From the NCBI RefSeq assembly GCF_000009625.1, contig NC_002678.2:496001-560000 (forward strand): a stretch of 64,000 nt of DNA. The letters run 5' to 3'. A program made the position numbers and the translations under genes. Under the pieces are notes generated by a model. The model was given only the letters and a program-made list of their open reading frames with translations. It made no database searches and was not told the origin of the DNA. Of this stretch, positions 1 to 9,326 are shown piece after piece. How positions within the stretch are numbered: the first letter of the stretch is position 1; each line of letters starts with the position of its first letter. Origin of the DNA: Mesorhizobium japonicum MAFF 303099. GTDB taxonomy: Bacteria > Pseudomonadota > Alphaproteobacteria > Rhizobiales > Rhizobiaceae.

Positions 1-690
1 GGCGCGCTCGGCGTCGAAGCCTATCGAGCCATGGGCTACCTGCCGGAGGCATTGCTCAACTATCTCGCGCGCCTGGGCTGGAGCCACGGCGATGACGAGA
101 TCATGTCGATCAAGGACATGATCTCCTGGTTCGATATCGGCGACGTCAACAAGGGCGCTGCCCGCTTCGACTTCGCCAAGCTGGAGGCGATCAACGGCGC
201 ACATATGCGCCGCATGGCCGACGCGCAGCTGTTGGACATCTTCATCGCCACTTTGCCCTATCTCGAGGGCGGCCCGGCGATGGCCGCGCGCCTCAACGAA
301 CACAACAAGGCGCAGTTGCTGGCGGCCCTTCCGGGTCTGAAGGAGCGCGCCAAGACGCTGGTCGAGCTCGTCGATGGCGCCGCCTTCCTGTTCGCCACGC
401 GCCCGCTGCCGGTCGACGAGAAGGCGGCCCTCCTGCTCAATGACGGTGCCCGCAAGATCCTGCGCGGCGCTCACGAAGCTTTGAACGCGCTTTCCGGCGA
501 CTGGACGGCGGCCGCGGCGGAAGCCGCGGTCCGCGACTATGCGCTGGCCGGTGGCCACAAGCTTGGCGCCGTGGCCCAACCGTTGCGGGCCGCGCTGACC
601 GGCAAAAGCACCTCGCCCGGCGTGTTCGACGTGCTTGCCGTGCTTGGGCGCGAGGAAAGCCTGGCGCGCATAGCGGATCAAATCGATTAG
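1..690 (+). CDS. gltX: Glutamyl-tRNA synthetase, C-terminal part (partial)
   Basis: The reading frame is open from base 1, so the gene begins upstream of the window and only the last 229 residues are seen. The visible part starts near '[20 protein letters not shown]', the stretch after the Rossmann fold typical of class I glutamyl-tRNA synthetases, and continues through the all-helical anticodon-binding region. The C-terminal '[20 protein letters not shown]' is the usual end of bacterial GltX. The enzyme charges tRNA-Glu in the cytoplasm; some bacteria also use it to form Glu-tRNA-Gln, which GatCAB then amidates, and gatA/gatC lie near 33-35.6 kb. It is followed by gltA on the same strand after a 183-base gap that carries its own promoter candidate. 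Confidence 0.93.
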   Translation, partial: GALGVEAYRAMGYLPEALLNYLARLGWSHGDDEIMSIKDMISWFDIGDVNKGAARFDFAKLEAINGAHMRRMADAQLLDIFIATLPYLEGGPAMAARLNEHNKAQLLAALPGLKERAKTLVELVDGAAFLFATRPLPVDEKAALLLNDGARKILRGAHEALNALSGDWTAAAAEAAVRDYALAGGHKLGAVAQPLRAALTGKSTSPGVFDVLAVLGREESLARIADQID

Positions 691-751
691 GAGCAAACTG
701 GCCCAAGAAGATTGGCATTGAAAGGCGCGTTTCGCAGTGCAACATTAGGCC

Positions 752-782
752 TTGGCCCAATCTGGCACGCACCTCCTATAAT
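752..782 (+). promoter_or_regulatory. Candidate sigma-70 promoter of gltA
   Basis: A perfect TATAAT lies at 777-782, with TTGGCC at 752-757 as the possible -35. The 19-base spacer is longer than the usual 17, so the -10 is the stronger half. It sits about 90 bases before the gltA start in the gltX-gltA gap. This is motif reading only. Confidence 0.4.
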
Positions 783-873
783 GCGGTGGCGAATACGCGC
801 ATTGCGGTGATTTCGACGTGTCGCTTTGCAGAATTTGCCTTTGCCGGCATGAGGAAACAACAAGGAGTTTGCA

Positions 874-2202
874 ATGACCGAAGCTGCGAAAAAACTGGAT
901 GTGGGCGGCGCGAACCAAGAGGCTACGGCAACGCTTCAATTCGCTGGCAAGACCCATGAATTCAAGGTGCGAAGCGGCTCCGTCGGACCCGACGTCATCG
1001 ACATCGCCTCGCTCTACAGCACGACCGGCGCCTTCACCTACGACCCCGGCTTCACTTCGACGGCAAGCTGCGAGTCCGAAATCACCTTCATCGACGGCGA
1101 CGCCGGTATTCTCCTCCACCGCGGCTATCCGATCGACCAGTTGGCCGAACACGGCGACTTCCTCGAAGTCTGCTACCTCCTGCTCTACGGCGAATTGCCG
1201 ACCAAGGCGCAGAAGGACGATTTCGATTACCGCGTGACGCGCCACACCATGGTGCACGAGCAGATGTCGCGCTTCTTCACCGGTTTCCGCCGCGACGCGC
1301 ACCCGATGGCGGTGATGTGCGGCGTGGTGGGCGCGCTGTCGGCCTTCTATCACGACTCCACCGACATCTCGGACCCCTACCAGCGCATGGTCGCCTCGAT
1401 GCGTCTGATCGCCAAGATGCCGACGATCGCGGCCATGGCCTACAAGTACCACATCGGCCAGCCCTTCATTTACCCAAAGAACGATCTCGGCTTCGCGGCA
1501 AACTTCCTGCATATGTGCTTTGCCGTGCCGTGCGAAGAGTACAAGATCAACCCGGTGCTGGCGCGCGCCATGGAGCGCATCTTCATCCTGCACGCAGATC
1601 ACGAGCAGAACGCCTCGACCTCGACGGTTCGCCTCGCCGGCTCGTCGGGCGCCAACCCGTTCGCCTGCATCGCCGCCGGCATCGCTTGCTTGTGGGGCCC
1701 GGCCCATGGCGGTGCCAATGAAGCGGCGCTCAACATGCTGGGCGAGATCGGCCATGTCGATCACATCCCGGAGTTCATCGCCCGCGCCAAGGACAAGAAC
1801 GACCCGTTCCGGCTGATGGGCTTTGGCCACCGCGTCTACAAGAACTACGATCCTCGTGCGAAAATCATGCAGAAGACGGCGCACGAGGTTCTGGGCGAAC
1901 TCGGCATCAAGGACGATCCGCTGCTCGACATCGCCATGGAACTGGAAAAGATCGCGCTGACCGATCCCTATTTCATCGAGAAGAAGCTGTATCCGAATGT
2001 CGACTTCTATTCCGGCATCACGCTGAAGGCGCTGGGCTTCCCCACCACCATGTTCACCGTTCTGTTCGCGGTCGCCCGCACCGTCGGCTGGATCGCGCAG
2101 TGGAAAGAGATGATCGAGGACCCGCGCCAGAAGATTGGCCGCCCGCGCCAGCTCTACACGGGTGCGCCGGAGCGCGACTACGTGCCGATCGCCAAGCGCT
2201 GA
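874..2202 (+). CDS. gltA: Citrate synthase
   Basis: This 442-residue protein condenses acetyl-CoA with oxaloacetate, the entry step of the TCA cycle, in the cytoplasm. It shows the hallmark '[20 protein letters not shown]' and '[16 protein letters not shown]' motifs with the active-site histidines, and the GPAHGGANE stretch before them. The length fits type II (hexameric, Gram-negative) citrate synthase. The ATG start is preceded by a clear AAGGAG ribosome binding site. The gene is monocistronic: it has a promoter candidate upstream and a strong symmetrical terminator 20 bases after the stop. In many rhizobia gltA likewise faces lpxB. Confidence 0.97.
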   Translation: MTEAAKKLDVGGANQEATATLQFAGKTHEFKVRSGSVGPDVIDIASLYSTTGAFTYDPGFTSTASCESEITFIDGDAGILLHRGYPIDQLAEHGDFLEVCYLLLYGELPTKAQKDDFDYRVTRHTMVHEQMSRFFTGFRRDAHPMAVMCGVVGALSAFYHDSTDISDPYQRMVASMRLIAKMPTIAAMAYKYHIGQPFIYPKNDLGFAANFLHMCFAVPCEEYKINPVLARAMERIFILHADHEQNASTSTVRLAGSSGANPFACIAAGIACLWGPAHGGANEAALNMLGEIGHVDHIPEFIARAKDKNDPFRLMGFGHRVYKNYDPRAKIMQKTAHEVLGELGIKDDPLLDIAMELEKIALTDPYFIEKKLYPNVDFYSGITLKALGFPTTMFTVLFAVARTVGWIAQWKEMIEDPRQKIGRPRQLYTGAPERDYVPIAKR

Positions 2203-2221
2203 CCGAAGCTGTCTTGATCAT

Positions 2222-2251
2222 AAAAAAGGCGCCTCTCAGGGCGCCTTTTTT
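2222..2251. terminator. Bidirectional rho-independent terminator between gltA and lpxB
   Basis: A run of six A's, then GGCGCC, the loop TCTCAG, GGCGCC, and six T's. The element is symmetrical, so it can end gltA transcription on the plus strand and the long lpx operon on the minus strand. The lpxB stop codon (2236-2238) lies within the hairpin loop, so the last lpxB codons form one arm. Confidence 0.9.
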
Positions 2252-3408
2252 ATATGGCGCAGCACCACGCCCGCCGCGATCTCGCCCGACGGCTTGTCCG
2301 TCGCCATGCGCCTGGCGATCTCGGCAAAGCCGTCTTTCTGCCAGGCGCGCATGCCGCTGTCGGCGAACAACGCTTCCAGTTGGCGAGCCAGATTGTTCGC
2401 CTTGACGTACTCGTTGTAGAACTCCGGGATAAGGGCGCGATCGGAGATGAGATTGGGCAGCAGCGCCGACCAAACCGAAACAAGATACGGCGCAACGGCA
2501 CGGGCGATCGGATCGAGCCTGTAGGACGACACCATCGGCACACCAGCCAAAGCCAGTTCCAGCGACACGGTCCCCGATGCGATCAGCGCGGCATCGGCCT
2601 TGCCGAAAGCCTGCCATTTGCGTTGCGGATCAACGATGATTTCGGGTTTTTCGTCCCAACGGTTGACCGAGGATTTGACGAGATCGGCGACATGCGGAAC
2701 CGTCGGCAGCTGCAGCCGCAGACGATGTCCGCGCGCGCGCAGCATCGATACGGTTTCGCCGAACGGTTCGATCAACCGCCGCACCTCGCCGCGCCGCGAG
2801 CCTGGCAGGACGAGCAATGTCTTGATCCGGTCCTGGGCAAGATCGCGCGGCAAGGCCTGCGCCTTCTGGGCGGCAAGCACGCCCACATCATGCGTCAGGC
2901 GATGCCCGACATAAGTGCCGGGCGGGCCGCCCAGCCTATCGAGCTCCTTCACCTCGAACGGCAGGATGCAGAGGATATGGTCGACATAGGGCTTCATCGC
3001 CACCGCCCTGCCCGGCCGCCAGGCCCAGACGCTCGGGCAGACATAGTGGATGATCGGTATCGACGGATTGGCCGCCCGCACCTTCCTGGCAACGCGCAAG
3101 GAAAAGTCCGGACTGTCGATGGTGACCAGGCAATCCGGCTTTTCCTCGGCGATGGTTTTGGCCAGCTGGCCGATCCGCCTGATGAGGCGCGGCAGATCGC
3201 GCAGGACTGCACTGAAACCCATCAGCGCGATCTCGCCGGCATCAAAGGGCGACACCAGGCCCAATTCCCCGAGATGGCGACCGCCGAGGCCGACGAGCCG
3301 CACCTCGCGGCCGGTGATCTGGCGGAGCGAACGCACAATGTCGGCGCCCAGCAGATCACCCGATTCCTCGCCGGCGACGATCGCGATCTTCAACACCCTG
3401 TCAGCCAT
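2236..3408 (-). CDS. lpxB: Lipid-A-disaccharide synthase
   Basis: This 390-residue GT19-family enzyme joins UDP-2,3-diacylglucosamine and lipid X to form the lipid A disaccharide at the inner face of the inner membrane. The N terminus 'IAIVAGEESGDLLGA' is the LpxB signature, followed by 'YVCPSVWAWRPGR' and 'LLVLPGSRRGEV', all characteristic of the family. I chose the ATG at 3408 (MADRVLKIAIV) over an upstream in-frame ATG at 3456 because it overlaps the lpxI stop by only 8 bases and gives the normal length. It is the last gene of the lpxD-fabZ-lpxA-lpxI-lpxB run, and its 3' end is built into the terminator shared with gltA. Confidence 0.95.
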   Translation of the reverse strand: MADRVLKIAIVAGEESGDLLGADIVRSLRQITGREVRLVGLGGRHLGELGLVSPFDAGEIALMGFSAVLRDLPRLIRRIGQLAKTIAEEKPDCLVTIDSPDFSLRVARKVRAANPSIPIIHYVCPSVWAWRPGRAVAMKPYVDHILCILPFEVKELDRLGGPPGTYVGHRLTHDVGVLAAQKAQALPRDLAQDRIKTLLVLPGSRRGEVRRLIEPFGETVSMLRARGHRLRLQLPTVPHVADLVKSSVNRWDEKPEIIVDPQRKWQAFGKADAALIASGTVSLELALAGVPMVSSYRLDPIARAVAPYLVSVWSALLPNLISDRALIPEFYNEYVKANNLARQLEALFADSGMRAWQKDGFAEIARRMATDKPSGEIAAGVVLRHIKKAP

Positions 3409-4297
3409 ATGCAGGCTCCGCCGCGGCCAGGCCGACGATGAACAGACCAAGTTCATTGGCCCGTGAGAGGGTTGCGGGGCCTTCGAGGATCAGTGAGCGC
3501 CCCGCCTCGACGGCAATGCCGGCAAGCCCGGCCGCGTGGGCTGCTTCGACCGTCTGCGGTCCCATCGAAGGAAGATCCGCGCGCAGCTCCTGACCGGGCT
3601 TGGCGCATTTGACCAGGACACCGCGGGTCTTGCCGGCGATGCGGCCATGGCCACGCAGCAGTTTGGCGCGGTCGAGCAATCCGGCCGTACCCTCGATGCC
3701 CTCGAGCGCAATGGCCCGGCCGCCGACCGCGATCGCCGCCTGGCCGATATCGAGCGCCCCGATGGCCTTCGCTGCGGCAAAGCCTGCCTCGATGTCGCGC
3801 CAATCCGATTTCTGTGGCACCGCTTTGGTCAAGACCCCTTCGGCGGCGACCAGGTTCGGCACGATTTCGTGGGCGCCCATGATCTTTATCCCTCGGGCCT
3901 CGAGACCGCGCGCCACCACCTTCAACAGGCCATCGTCGCCACGCGCCAGCGCCATGACGACAATCGGTATCACCGCCAGCAGGCTGAGGCTTGGGCGCAG
4001 ATGCGTCAGCCTTGGCCGGCGCTTGATCTCGCCAGCAAGCACCAGATGGGTAATCCGGTGGCGTTTGAGCAAAGGAACAAGCGAGCCGATCGCCTCCAGG
4101 GCAAGCGTCTCATGTTCGTACTGGCACAATTCCGTCAGACGGTCGGCTTCGCCTTCCATGAGGACGATGAAGGGCGGATAACCCTGCCCGGCCGAGCCGG
4201 CCGCGACTTCGACCGGAAGACTGCCGCCGCCGGCGATGATGCCGACCCTGGCATCTGGCGGGAGATCAAGACCGGCAGAAGCCGTCTCAGTCTTCAT
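3401..4297 (-). CDS. lpxI: UDP-2,3-diacylglucosamine pyrophosphatase, LpxI type
   Basis: This 298-residue protein hydrolyses UDP-2,3-diacylglucosamine to lipid X, the step between LpxD and LpxB. It begins with the glycine-rich 'RVGIIAGGGSLPVEVAAGS' and has the 'HLVLAGEIKRRPRL' and 'KSDWRDIEAGFAAAKAIG' regions expected of LpxI (formerly DUF1009), which replaces LpxH in alphaproteobacteria. The start at 4297 (MKTETASAG) overlaps the lpxA stop by 11 bases; further in-frame ATGs at 4315 and 4342 would only add residues inside lpxA. Its place between lpxA and lpxB supports the call. Confidence 0.93.
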   Translation of the reverse strand: MKTETASAGLDLPPDARVGIIAGGGSLPVEVAAGSAGQGYPPFIVLMEGEADRLTELCQYEHETLALEAIGSLVPLLKRHRITHLVLAGEIKRRPRLTHLRPSLSLLAVIPIVVMALARGDDGLLKVVARGLEARGIKIMGAHEIVPNLVAAEGVLTKAVPQKSDWRDIEAGFAAAKAIGALDIGQAAIAVGGRAIALEGIEGTAGLLDRAKLLRGHGRIAGKTRGVLVKCAKPGQELRADLPSMGPQTVEAAHAAGLAGIAVEAGRSLILEGPATLSRANELGLFIVGLAAAEPAYG

Positions 4298-5120
4298 CGT
4301 CGGTATCGTCGCCATCGCCACCCTTGAGCGACGGCACCGCATAGTGCCGCTTGCCGCGACTGCTGATGAAGTCGATGATCTTCATGGCGGTCGGCGAAGA
4401 GGCAAACTCGGCCTTGGCGAATTCGATGTTCTCGCCAACGGTGCGGGAGCGGTCGAAGATCGTCCTATAGGCTTTGCGCAACAGATAGATTTCGGAACGC
4501 GGCAGACCGGCGCGCTTGAGGCCGATGATGTTCAAACCGCGCAAGCTGGCGCGGTTGCCGACGGCAATGGCATAGGGAATGACGTCACCAACGAAAGCCG
4601 AGCACCCGCCAAGAAAGGCGTTGTCGCCGACGCGCACGAATTGATGAACGGCACTGAGGCCGCCTATGTAGACGTTGTCGCCGATCTCGCAGTGGCCGCC
4701 CAGCGTCGCGCCATTGGCGAAGGTGGCGTTCTTGCCGACCACGCAATCATGGGCGATGTGGGCGTAGGCAAGGAAATTGCCATTGTCGCCCACCGTCGTT
4801 TCGCCGCGGCTGGTGTCGGTGCCGACATGCATGGTGACGCCTTCGCGGATGGTGCAATTCGCGCCAATGACCAGCGTCGTGCGGCCGCCCTTGTGTTTGG
4901 TGTTCTGCGGCGGCGCACCCAATGTCGCCATCGGATAGACCTTGGTCGAGGCGCCGATGGTTGTCGCACCCATGACCGAGACATGGCTGACCAGTTCGAC
5001 GCCATCGCCGATCACGGCATCGGCGCTGATATGGCAGAACGGCCCAATGCGTACACCCTCACCGATTTGGGCGCCTTCTTCCACGACGGAGGAAGGATGG
5101 ATTGAAGTCTTGATTTTCAT
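4287..5120 (-). CDS. lpxA: Acyl-ACP--UDP-N-acetylglucosamine O-acyltransferase
   Basis: This 277-residue enzyme transfers a 3-hydroxyacyl chain from ACP to O-3 of UDP-GlcNAc, the first step of lipid A synthesis. The N-terminal two thirds are hexapeptide repeats of a left-handed beta helix ('IHPSSVVEEGAQIGEGVRIG' onward). It contains the 'AHDCVVGKNATFANG' stretch with the catalytic histidine region and a helical C-terminal tail. The ATG at 5120 (MKIKTS) is chosen; an in-frame GTG at 5126 is possible. The very end (GGDGDDTDDED) is strongly acidic. It is 13 bases from fabZ and overlaps lpxI. Confidence 0.95.
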   Translation of the reverse strand: MKIKTSIHPSSVVEEGAQIGEGVRIGPFCHISADAVIGDGVELVSHVSVMGATTIGASTKVYPMATLGAPPQNTKHKGGRTTLVIGANCTIREGVTMHVGTDTSRGETTVGDNGNFLAYAHIAHDCVVGKNATFANGATLGGHCEIGDNVYIGGLSAVHQFVRVGDNAFLGGCSAFVGDVIPYAIAVGNRASLRGLNIIGLKRAGLPRSEIYLLRKAYRTIFDRSRTVGENIEFAKAEFASSPTAMKIIDFISSRGKRHYAVPSLKGGDGDDTDDED

Positions 5121-5133
5121 AAGCACTCGATCG

Positions 5134-5601
5134 TCAGTCGCCGGTGACCATCATGGCTGAAATCTCGGCCTCGGCCGCCTTGGTGCCATCGACCAGGGCT
5201 TCACAGGCGAATTTGAGCAGGTTGCCGCGCTTCTTGATTTTTTTGACGTGAATCTTCAACTGGTCGCCGGGAACGACCGGTTTGCGGAATTTGGCGTTGT
5301 CGATGGTCAGGAAATAGACCAGCGACGGCTTCGACGCCCCGAGGCTGCGGATGCAGATGGCGCCTGCCGTCTGCGCCATGGCTTCGACGATCAGCACGCC
5401 CGGCATCACCGGCTGCTCCGGGAAATGCCCCTGAAAATGCGGCTCGTTGATGGTGACGTTCTTGATGCCGATGGCGGAATCGTCACCATCGATGTCGATG
5501 ATGCGGTCGATCATCAGGAAGGGATAGCGGTGTGGCAGGAGCTTCATCAGCCCCATTATGTCGACCGCTTCCAGCGTCGTCGCCGCCACCATATCAGCCA
5601 T
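5134..5601 (-). CDS. fabZ: 3-hydroxyacyl-ACP dehydratase FabZ
   Basis: This 155-residue hot-dog fold enzyme dehydrates 3-hydroxyacyl-ACP in fatty acid elongation and competes with LpxA and LpxD for the same acyl substrate. '[14 protein letters not shown]' carries the catalytic histidine and '[20 protein letters not shown]' the catalytic glutamate helix. The start overlaps the lpxD stop by 8 bases, so translation is probably coupled. The lpxD-fabZ-lpxA order balances membrane lipid and lipid A supply. Confidence 0.96.
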
Positions 5602-6649
5602 TGTCCTTGCCCTGCTTGCGTGCCCTTGCCATCGTGCGCAACATGGCTATCTCCCGCATGGCTTCCGCCATCGGCTGTGCCGGATAACCGCCCCAGATCT
5701 CGCCGGCCGGGACATTGCTCATAAATCCACTTCTGGCGGCAAGCTTGGCACCGGACCCGATGGTCAGGTGATCGGCAAGCCCGACACCGCCGCCCATCGT
5801 AACGTTGTCACCCACGACCACGGAACCGGAAATACCCGAAAGTCCCGCCACGATACAATTGCGACCGATGCGGACGTTATGGGCGATCTGCACGAGATTG
5901 TCGATCTTGGTGCCCTGGCCGATGATCGTATCGGACATGGCGCCGCGATCGACGGTGGAATTGGAGCCGATCTCGACATCGTCCTGGATGACGACCCGTC
6001 CGATCTGGGGAACGCGTTCCGGGCCCTTGGCGCCGCCGACGAAGCCGAAGCCGTCCTGGCCGATCCTGGCGCCGCCATGGATGATGACCCGATTGCCGAT
6101 CAGCGCATACTGGATGCTGGCGCCCGGGCCGACATAGCCGTCACGGCCGATCTGGCAGGATTGTCCAATGACCGCGTTTGGCGCGATGACGGTGCCGCTG
6201 CCGATCGAGACGCCTGGTCCGATGACCACACCGGCCTCGATGATGGCGCCGGCTTCGACATGCGCGGTCGGATCGATATGGGCATGCGCTGAAACACCGG
6301 TCTCACTGGTCATTGGCCCCGGCGTGGCGGCTGTCGGAAACAGCAGTCGGCCCACCAGCGCGAATGCCTGTTGCGGACGCGGATGGATCAAAACGGCGAC
6401 GCTCGACGGCGCCTTGTTGGCGAATTCCGCCGGACACAGGACCGCTGCCGCGCGCAGCGACGGCATCAGCGCGGAATTACGCCTGCCGTCGACGAAGACG
6501 AGCGCATTGGCGCCGCCTTCGCTGGCCGGCGCCAGCGCCTCGATCGAAACGTCGGATTGGCCGGAATCGACAAGCACCGAGCCGGTCAGATTCGCGACTT
6601 CGGCCGCCGTATACCGGCGTGATGGCGCGAAGAACACCGGATCGGTCAT
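5594..6649 (-). CDS. lpxD: UDP-3-O-acylglucosamine N-acyltransferase
   Basis: This 351-residue enzyme adds the N-linked 3-hydroxyacyl chain in lipid A synthesis. It has the N-terminal uridine-binding domain ('[20 protein letters not shown]') followed by a long hexapeptide-repeat beta helix and a short C-terminal helix rich in M, R and K. '[18 protein letters not shown]' is the LpxD active-site region with the catalytic histidine. It lies 75 bases downstream of bamA, with a hairpin in the gap, and overlaps fabZ. Confidence 0.95.
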
Positions 6650-6683
6650 TCCAGAAGCTATATCCAGCTAGGTCGAAACATTT

Positions 6684-6708
6684 CTCCCGGATCCAAAAAA
6701 TCCGGGAG
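6684..6708. other. Intercistronic hairpin between bamA and lpxD
   Basis: A perfect 9-base inverted repeat (CTCCCGGAT / ATCCGGGAG) with a 7-base A-rich loop lies in the 75-base gap. Read on the minus strand it follows bamA, but only AAATGTTT follows it, so it is a weak terminator at best. It may act as a partial terminator or RNA-stability element that lowers lpx expression relative to bamA. Confidence 0.6.
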
Positions 6709-6724
6709 CATCGTTGGCCGCCGA

Positions 6725-9109
6725 TCAGAAGCGGGTCGATATGCCGAAGTTGAATTCCTGCACGTCGTCGCTCGCTTCCTTCCTGACCGGGATCGCATAG
6801 TCGATACGGATCGGACCGAACGGCGATGCCCACATTAGGCCGACACCGACCGAAGCGCGCAGCTTCATGCCGGTCGAGTCCTGATCGACCAGGGTCTGAT
6901 CAGCAATCTTGTTGCCGTAAAGCGTCGCCGCGTCGGCGAACACCGCGCCACGCAGACCGAAGCTCTCGGGAATGACCGGCAGCGGGAACTGGGCTTCGGC
7001 CGAAGCGTTGAAATATGTTGTGCCGCCCAGATGGTCGCCACTGGTGCCGGAAGCAACCGGGCCGATGCCACCATAGGCAAACCCGCGGATCATGCGATCG
7101 GTGCTCTGGAAGTGATCGAAGATGCGCAGGTCGCCGTCGTTGCCGTAACCCTCGACATGGCCTGCGCCGCCCGAAATGAGCCCGACAAGGTCAAGCTGCT
7201 CGGACAGCGTCTGGTAGATGCTGCCGCGTCCGGTGATCTTCACGAACTTGGCATCGCCGCCGACGCCCGCGACCTCGACGGTCGTGTTGGCATAGATACC
7301 CTCATGCGGGTTCTTCATGTCGTCGATGGTGTTGTAGACCAATCCCAGGCTGACCGAAGACTTGATCCAGGGGCTTTCCGCGATGCCATCCAAGATGGCC
7401 TGCGAAATGTTGCAGGTGCCGCCGGGAGGATTCGGAGGGTCGGTAGGGCCGCAACTGTTGTCGACCTTATACTTCTCCTGAGAGATATTATACGCCAACT
7501 GGGTCGTGATGCTGTTGGTGATCGGCAGGCCGAAGCGCACCGTCGCACCGACGGTGTCGCTGTCATAGTTGTTGTTGTATTCCCGCGTCGACTTGTAGAT
7601 GTCGAAGCCGGCGGCGATGCGCCGTCCGAGGAAATACGGCTCGGTGAACGATACGGAGTAGTCGCGTGAATTCTTGCCGCCGCCCGCCGACAGCTTGATG
7701 AACTGGCCGCGACCGAGGAAGTTGCGCTCGGTGATCGAGCCTTCGACGGATGGGCCTGCCGAGTCACCGCCGGTCGAATAGCCGGCGCCAACGGAGAATT
7801 CACCGGTCGACTTCTCGACCACGTCGACCACCAGCACGACCTGATCGGGCTGCGAGCCGGGCACTGTCGAGATTTCAACTTTGTCAAAATAATTCAGGTC
7901 TTCCAGACGCTTCTTCGCGCGCTGGATGAGCACCTGGTTGAACGCATCGCCTTCGCTGACGTCGAACTCGCGGCGGATGACATAGTCACGCGTGCGGTCA
8001 TTGCCGCGGATCTCGATGCGCTCGATATAGGCCTTGGTGCCCTGGTCGACCGTATAGACCACCGAAATCGTATGGTTCTCGAAATTGCGATCGCCGCGCG
8101 GCGTCACCTGCGCGAAGGCATAGCCTGAACCAGCCACCTTCTCGGTGAGCGCGATGATGGAGTCCTCGACATCCTTGGCGTTGTAGACGTCGCCCTTGTG
8201 GGTCTCAACCACCGATTCCAGCGACTTGGAGTCGACTTCCGGGATCGTGCTTTCGACGCTGATATCGCCGAAATTATAGCGCTCGCCTTCCTGGACAGTG
8301 ATGGTGACCGTGTATTTGTTCGTCGCGTTGTCGAGCTCGCCAACGGCCGACACGACCTGGAAATCGGCATAGCCGTGATTGTAGTAGAAGCGGCGCAGCA
8401 GCTCTTGGTCGGCCCGCAGCTTGTCCTCGTCATAGACGTCATCGCGCAGGATGAACGACACCCAGGACGAACGCTTGGTGTTGATCACATCCGACAGACG
8501 GCGGCTCGAATAGGCGCTGTTGCCGACAAAATTGATCGCTGCGATCTGCGTACGGTCGCCTTCGGTGATGTGGAACACCACGTTCACGCGGTTGTCGCCG
8601 AGCTCCATGACCTGCGTGGTCACGCCGGCATCATCGCGGCCGATGCGCCTGTAGGCAGCCTTGACCGCCTCGACATCGGAATCGAGCGTCGCCTGCGAAA
8701 ACGTGCCACGCGGCTTCAACTGAACCGCCGCCGCGAGCGCATTGTCCTTGAGCTTCTTGTTGCCCTGGAACAGCACCTGGTTGACGACCTTGTATTCGGC
8801 GACCTTGACCACCAGCGTCGAGCCGACCTGATTGATCTGGACGTCGGAGAACAGGCCGGTGCCGAACAACGCCTTGACGGCCGCGTCGACATCGGAACTG
8901 GAGAAGGCTTTGCCCGGCTTGATGGTGATGTAATTGCGGATGGTATCGGCGTCGACACGCTGGTTGCCGCTCACCTCCACCCTGCTGACGACAGCGGCTT
9001 CAGCCGCCGATGTGGCAACGAATTGTACTGCGAGCGCACCTGGCACGACCAGAGCGGCGGACAGTGCCGCCGCTGACGCGGCGCTCAGAAACTTGGATGC
9101 TGCCTTCAT
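6725..9109 (-). CDS. bamA: Outer membrane protein assembly factor BamA
   Basis: This 794-residue Omp85-family protein inserts beta-barrel proteins into the outer membrane. It has an N-terminal signal peptide ending near AAEA, then five POTRA repeats over about residues 38-380 (for example 'SRVEVSGNQRVDADTIRNYI'). The C-terminal 16-strand barrel contains 'MIRGFAYGGIGP', the conserved VRGF/Y-type motif of loop 6, and the protein ends in phenylalanine (GISTRF), the usual OMP C-terminal signal. It lies between rseP and lpxD. The 217-base gap before it has a promoter candidate, so it may be transcribed both from the upstream operon and on its own. Confidence 0.97.
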   Translation of the reverse strand: MKAASKFLSAASAAALSAALVVPGALAVQFVATSAAEAAVVSRVEVSGNQRVDADTIRNYITIKPGKAFSSSDVDAAVKALFGTGLFSDVQINQVGSTLVVKVAEYKVVNQVLFQGNKKLKDNALAAAVQLKPRGTFSQATLDSDVEAVKAAYRRIGRDDAGVTTQVMELGDNRVNVVFHITEGDRTQIAAINFVGNSAYSSRRLSDVINTKRSSWVSFILRDDVYDEDKLRADQELLRRFYYNHGYADFQVVSAVGELDNATNKYTVTITVQEGERYNFGDISVESTIPEVDSKSLESVVETHKGDVYNAKDVEDSIIALTEKVAGSGYAFAQVTPRGDRNFENHTISVVYTVDQGTKAYIERIEIRGNDRTRDYVIRREFDVSEGDAFNQVLIQRAKKRLEDLNYFDKVEISTVPGSQPDQVVLVVDVVEKSTGEFSVGAGYSTGGDSAGPSVEGSITERNFLGRGQFIKLSAGGGKNSRDYSVSFTEPYFLGRRIAAGFDIYKSTREYNNNYDSDTVGATVRFGLPITNSITTQLAYNISQEKYKVDNSCGPTDPPNPPGGTCNISQAILDGIAESPWIKSSVSLGLVYNTIDDMKNPHEGIYANTTVEVAGVGGDAKFVKITGRGSIYQTLSEQLDLVGLISGGAGHVEGYGNDGDLRIFDHFQSTDRMIRGFAYGGIGPVASGTSGDHLGGTTYFNASAEAQFPLPVIPESFGLRGAVFADAATLYGNKIADQTLVDQDSTGMKLRASVGVGLMWASPFGPIRIDYAIPVRKEASDDVQEFNFGISTRF

Positions 9110-9177
9110 CGGGCTTAATAACCTTTTCTCGTAGTCCCCACGGCGAGAAAACCGGACGTGCGGTAATTTCCCCTACC

Positions 9178-9205
9178 GTATTAACCGGATTTTCCCTACA
9201 CGCAA
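9178..9205 (-). promoter_or_regulatory. Candidate promoter upstream of bamA
   Basis: Read on the minus strand, TTGCGT (9200-9205) and TAATAC (9178-9183) are separated by 16 bases, about 70 bases before the bamA ATG. The -35 is identical to that proposed for rpsB. The rest of the 9110-9326 gap holds an inverted GGTTAA / TTAACC pair (9213-9235), discussed under findings, and no other recognisable element. Confidence 0.4.
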
Positions 9206-9326
9206 GGCTTCTGGTTAATTTGTATTTACTTAACCCTGGTGCGTGGCTTTCGCGTCACTCATATCCCCGTGCATGGTAAACGGCGTCTCAACATCGACCA
9301 TGCCAAAGCCAAATTTCTTCATGATT

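Noticed and set aside
745..1884. Long open frame antisense to gltA
   Set aside because: It lies entirely opposite a convincing citrate synthase gene; high-GC codon bias opens antisense frames and no motif is seen.
2254..3441. 395-codon plus-strand frame across lpxB
   Set aside because: Antisense shadow of lpxB; residue composition is H, R, D and Q-rich without family motifs.
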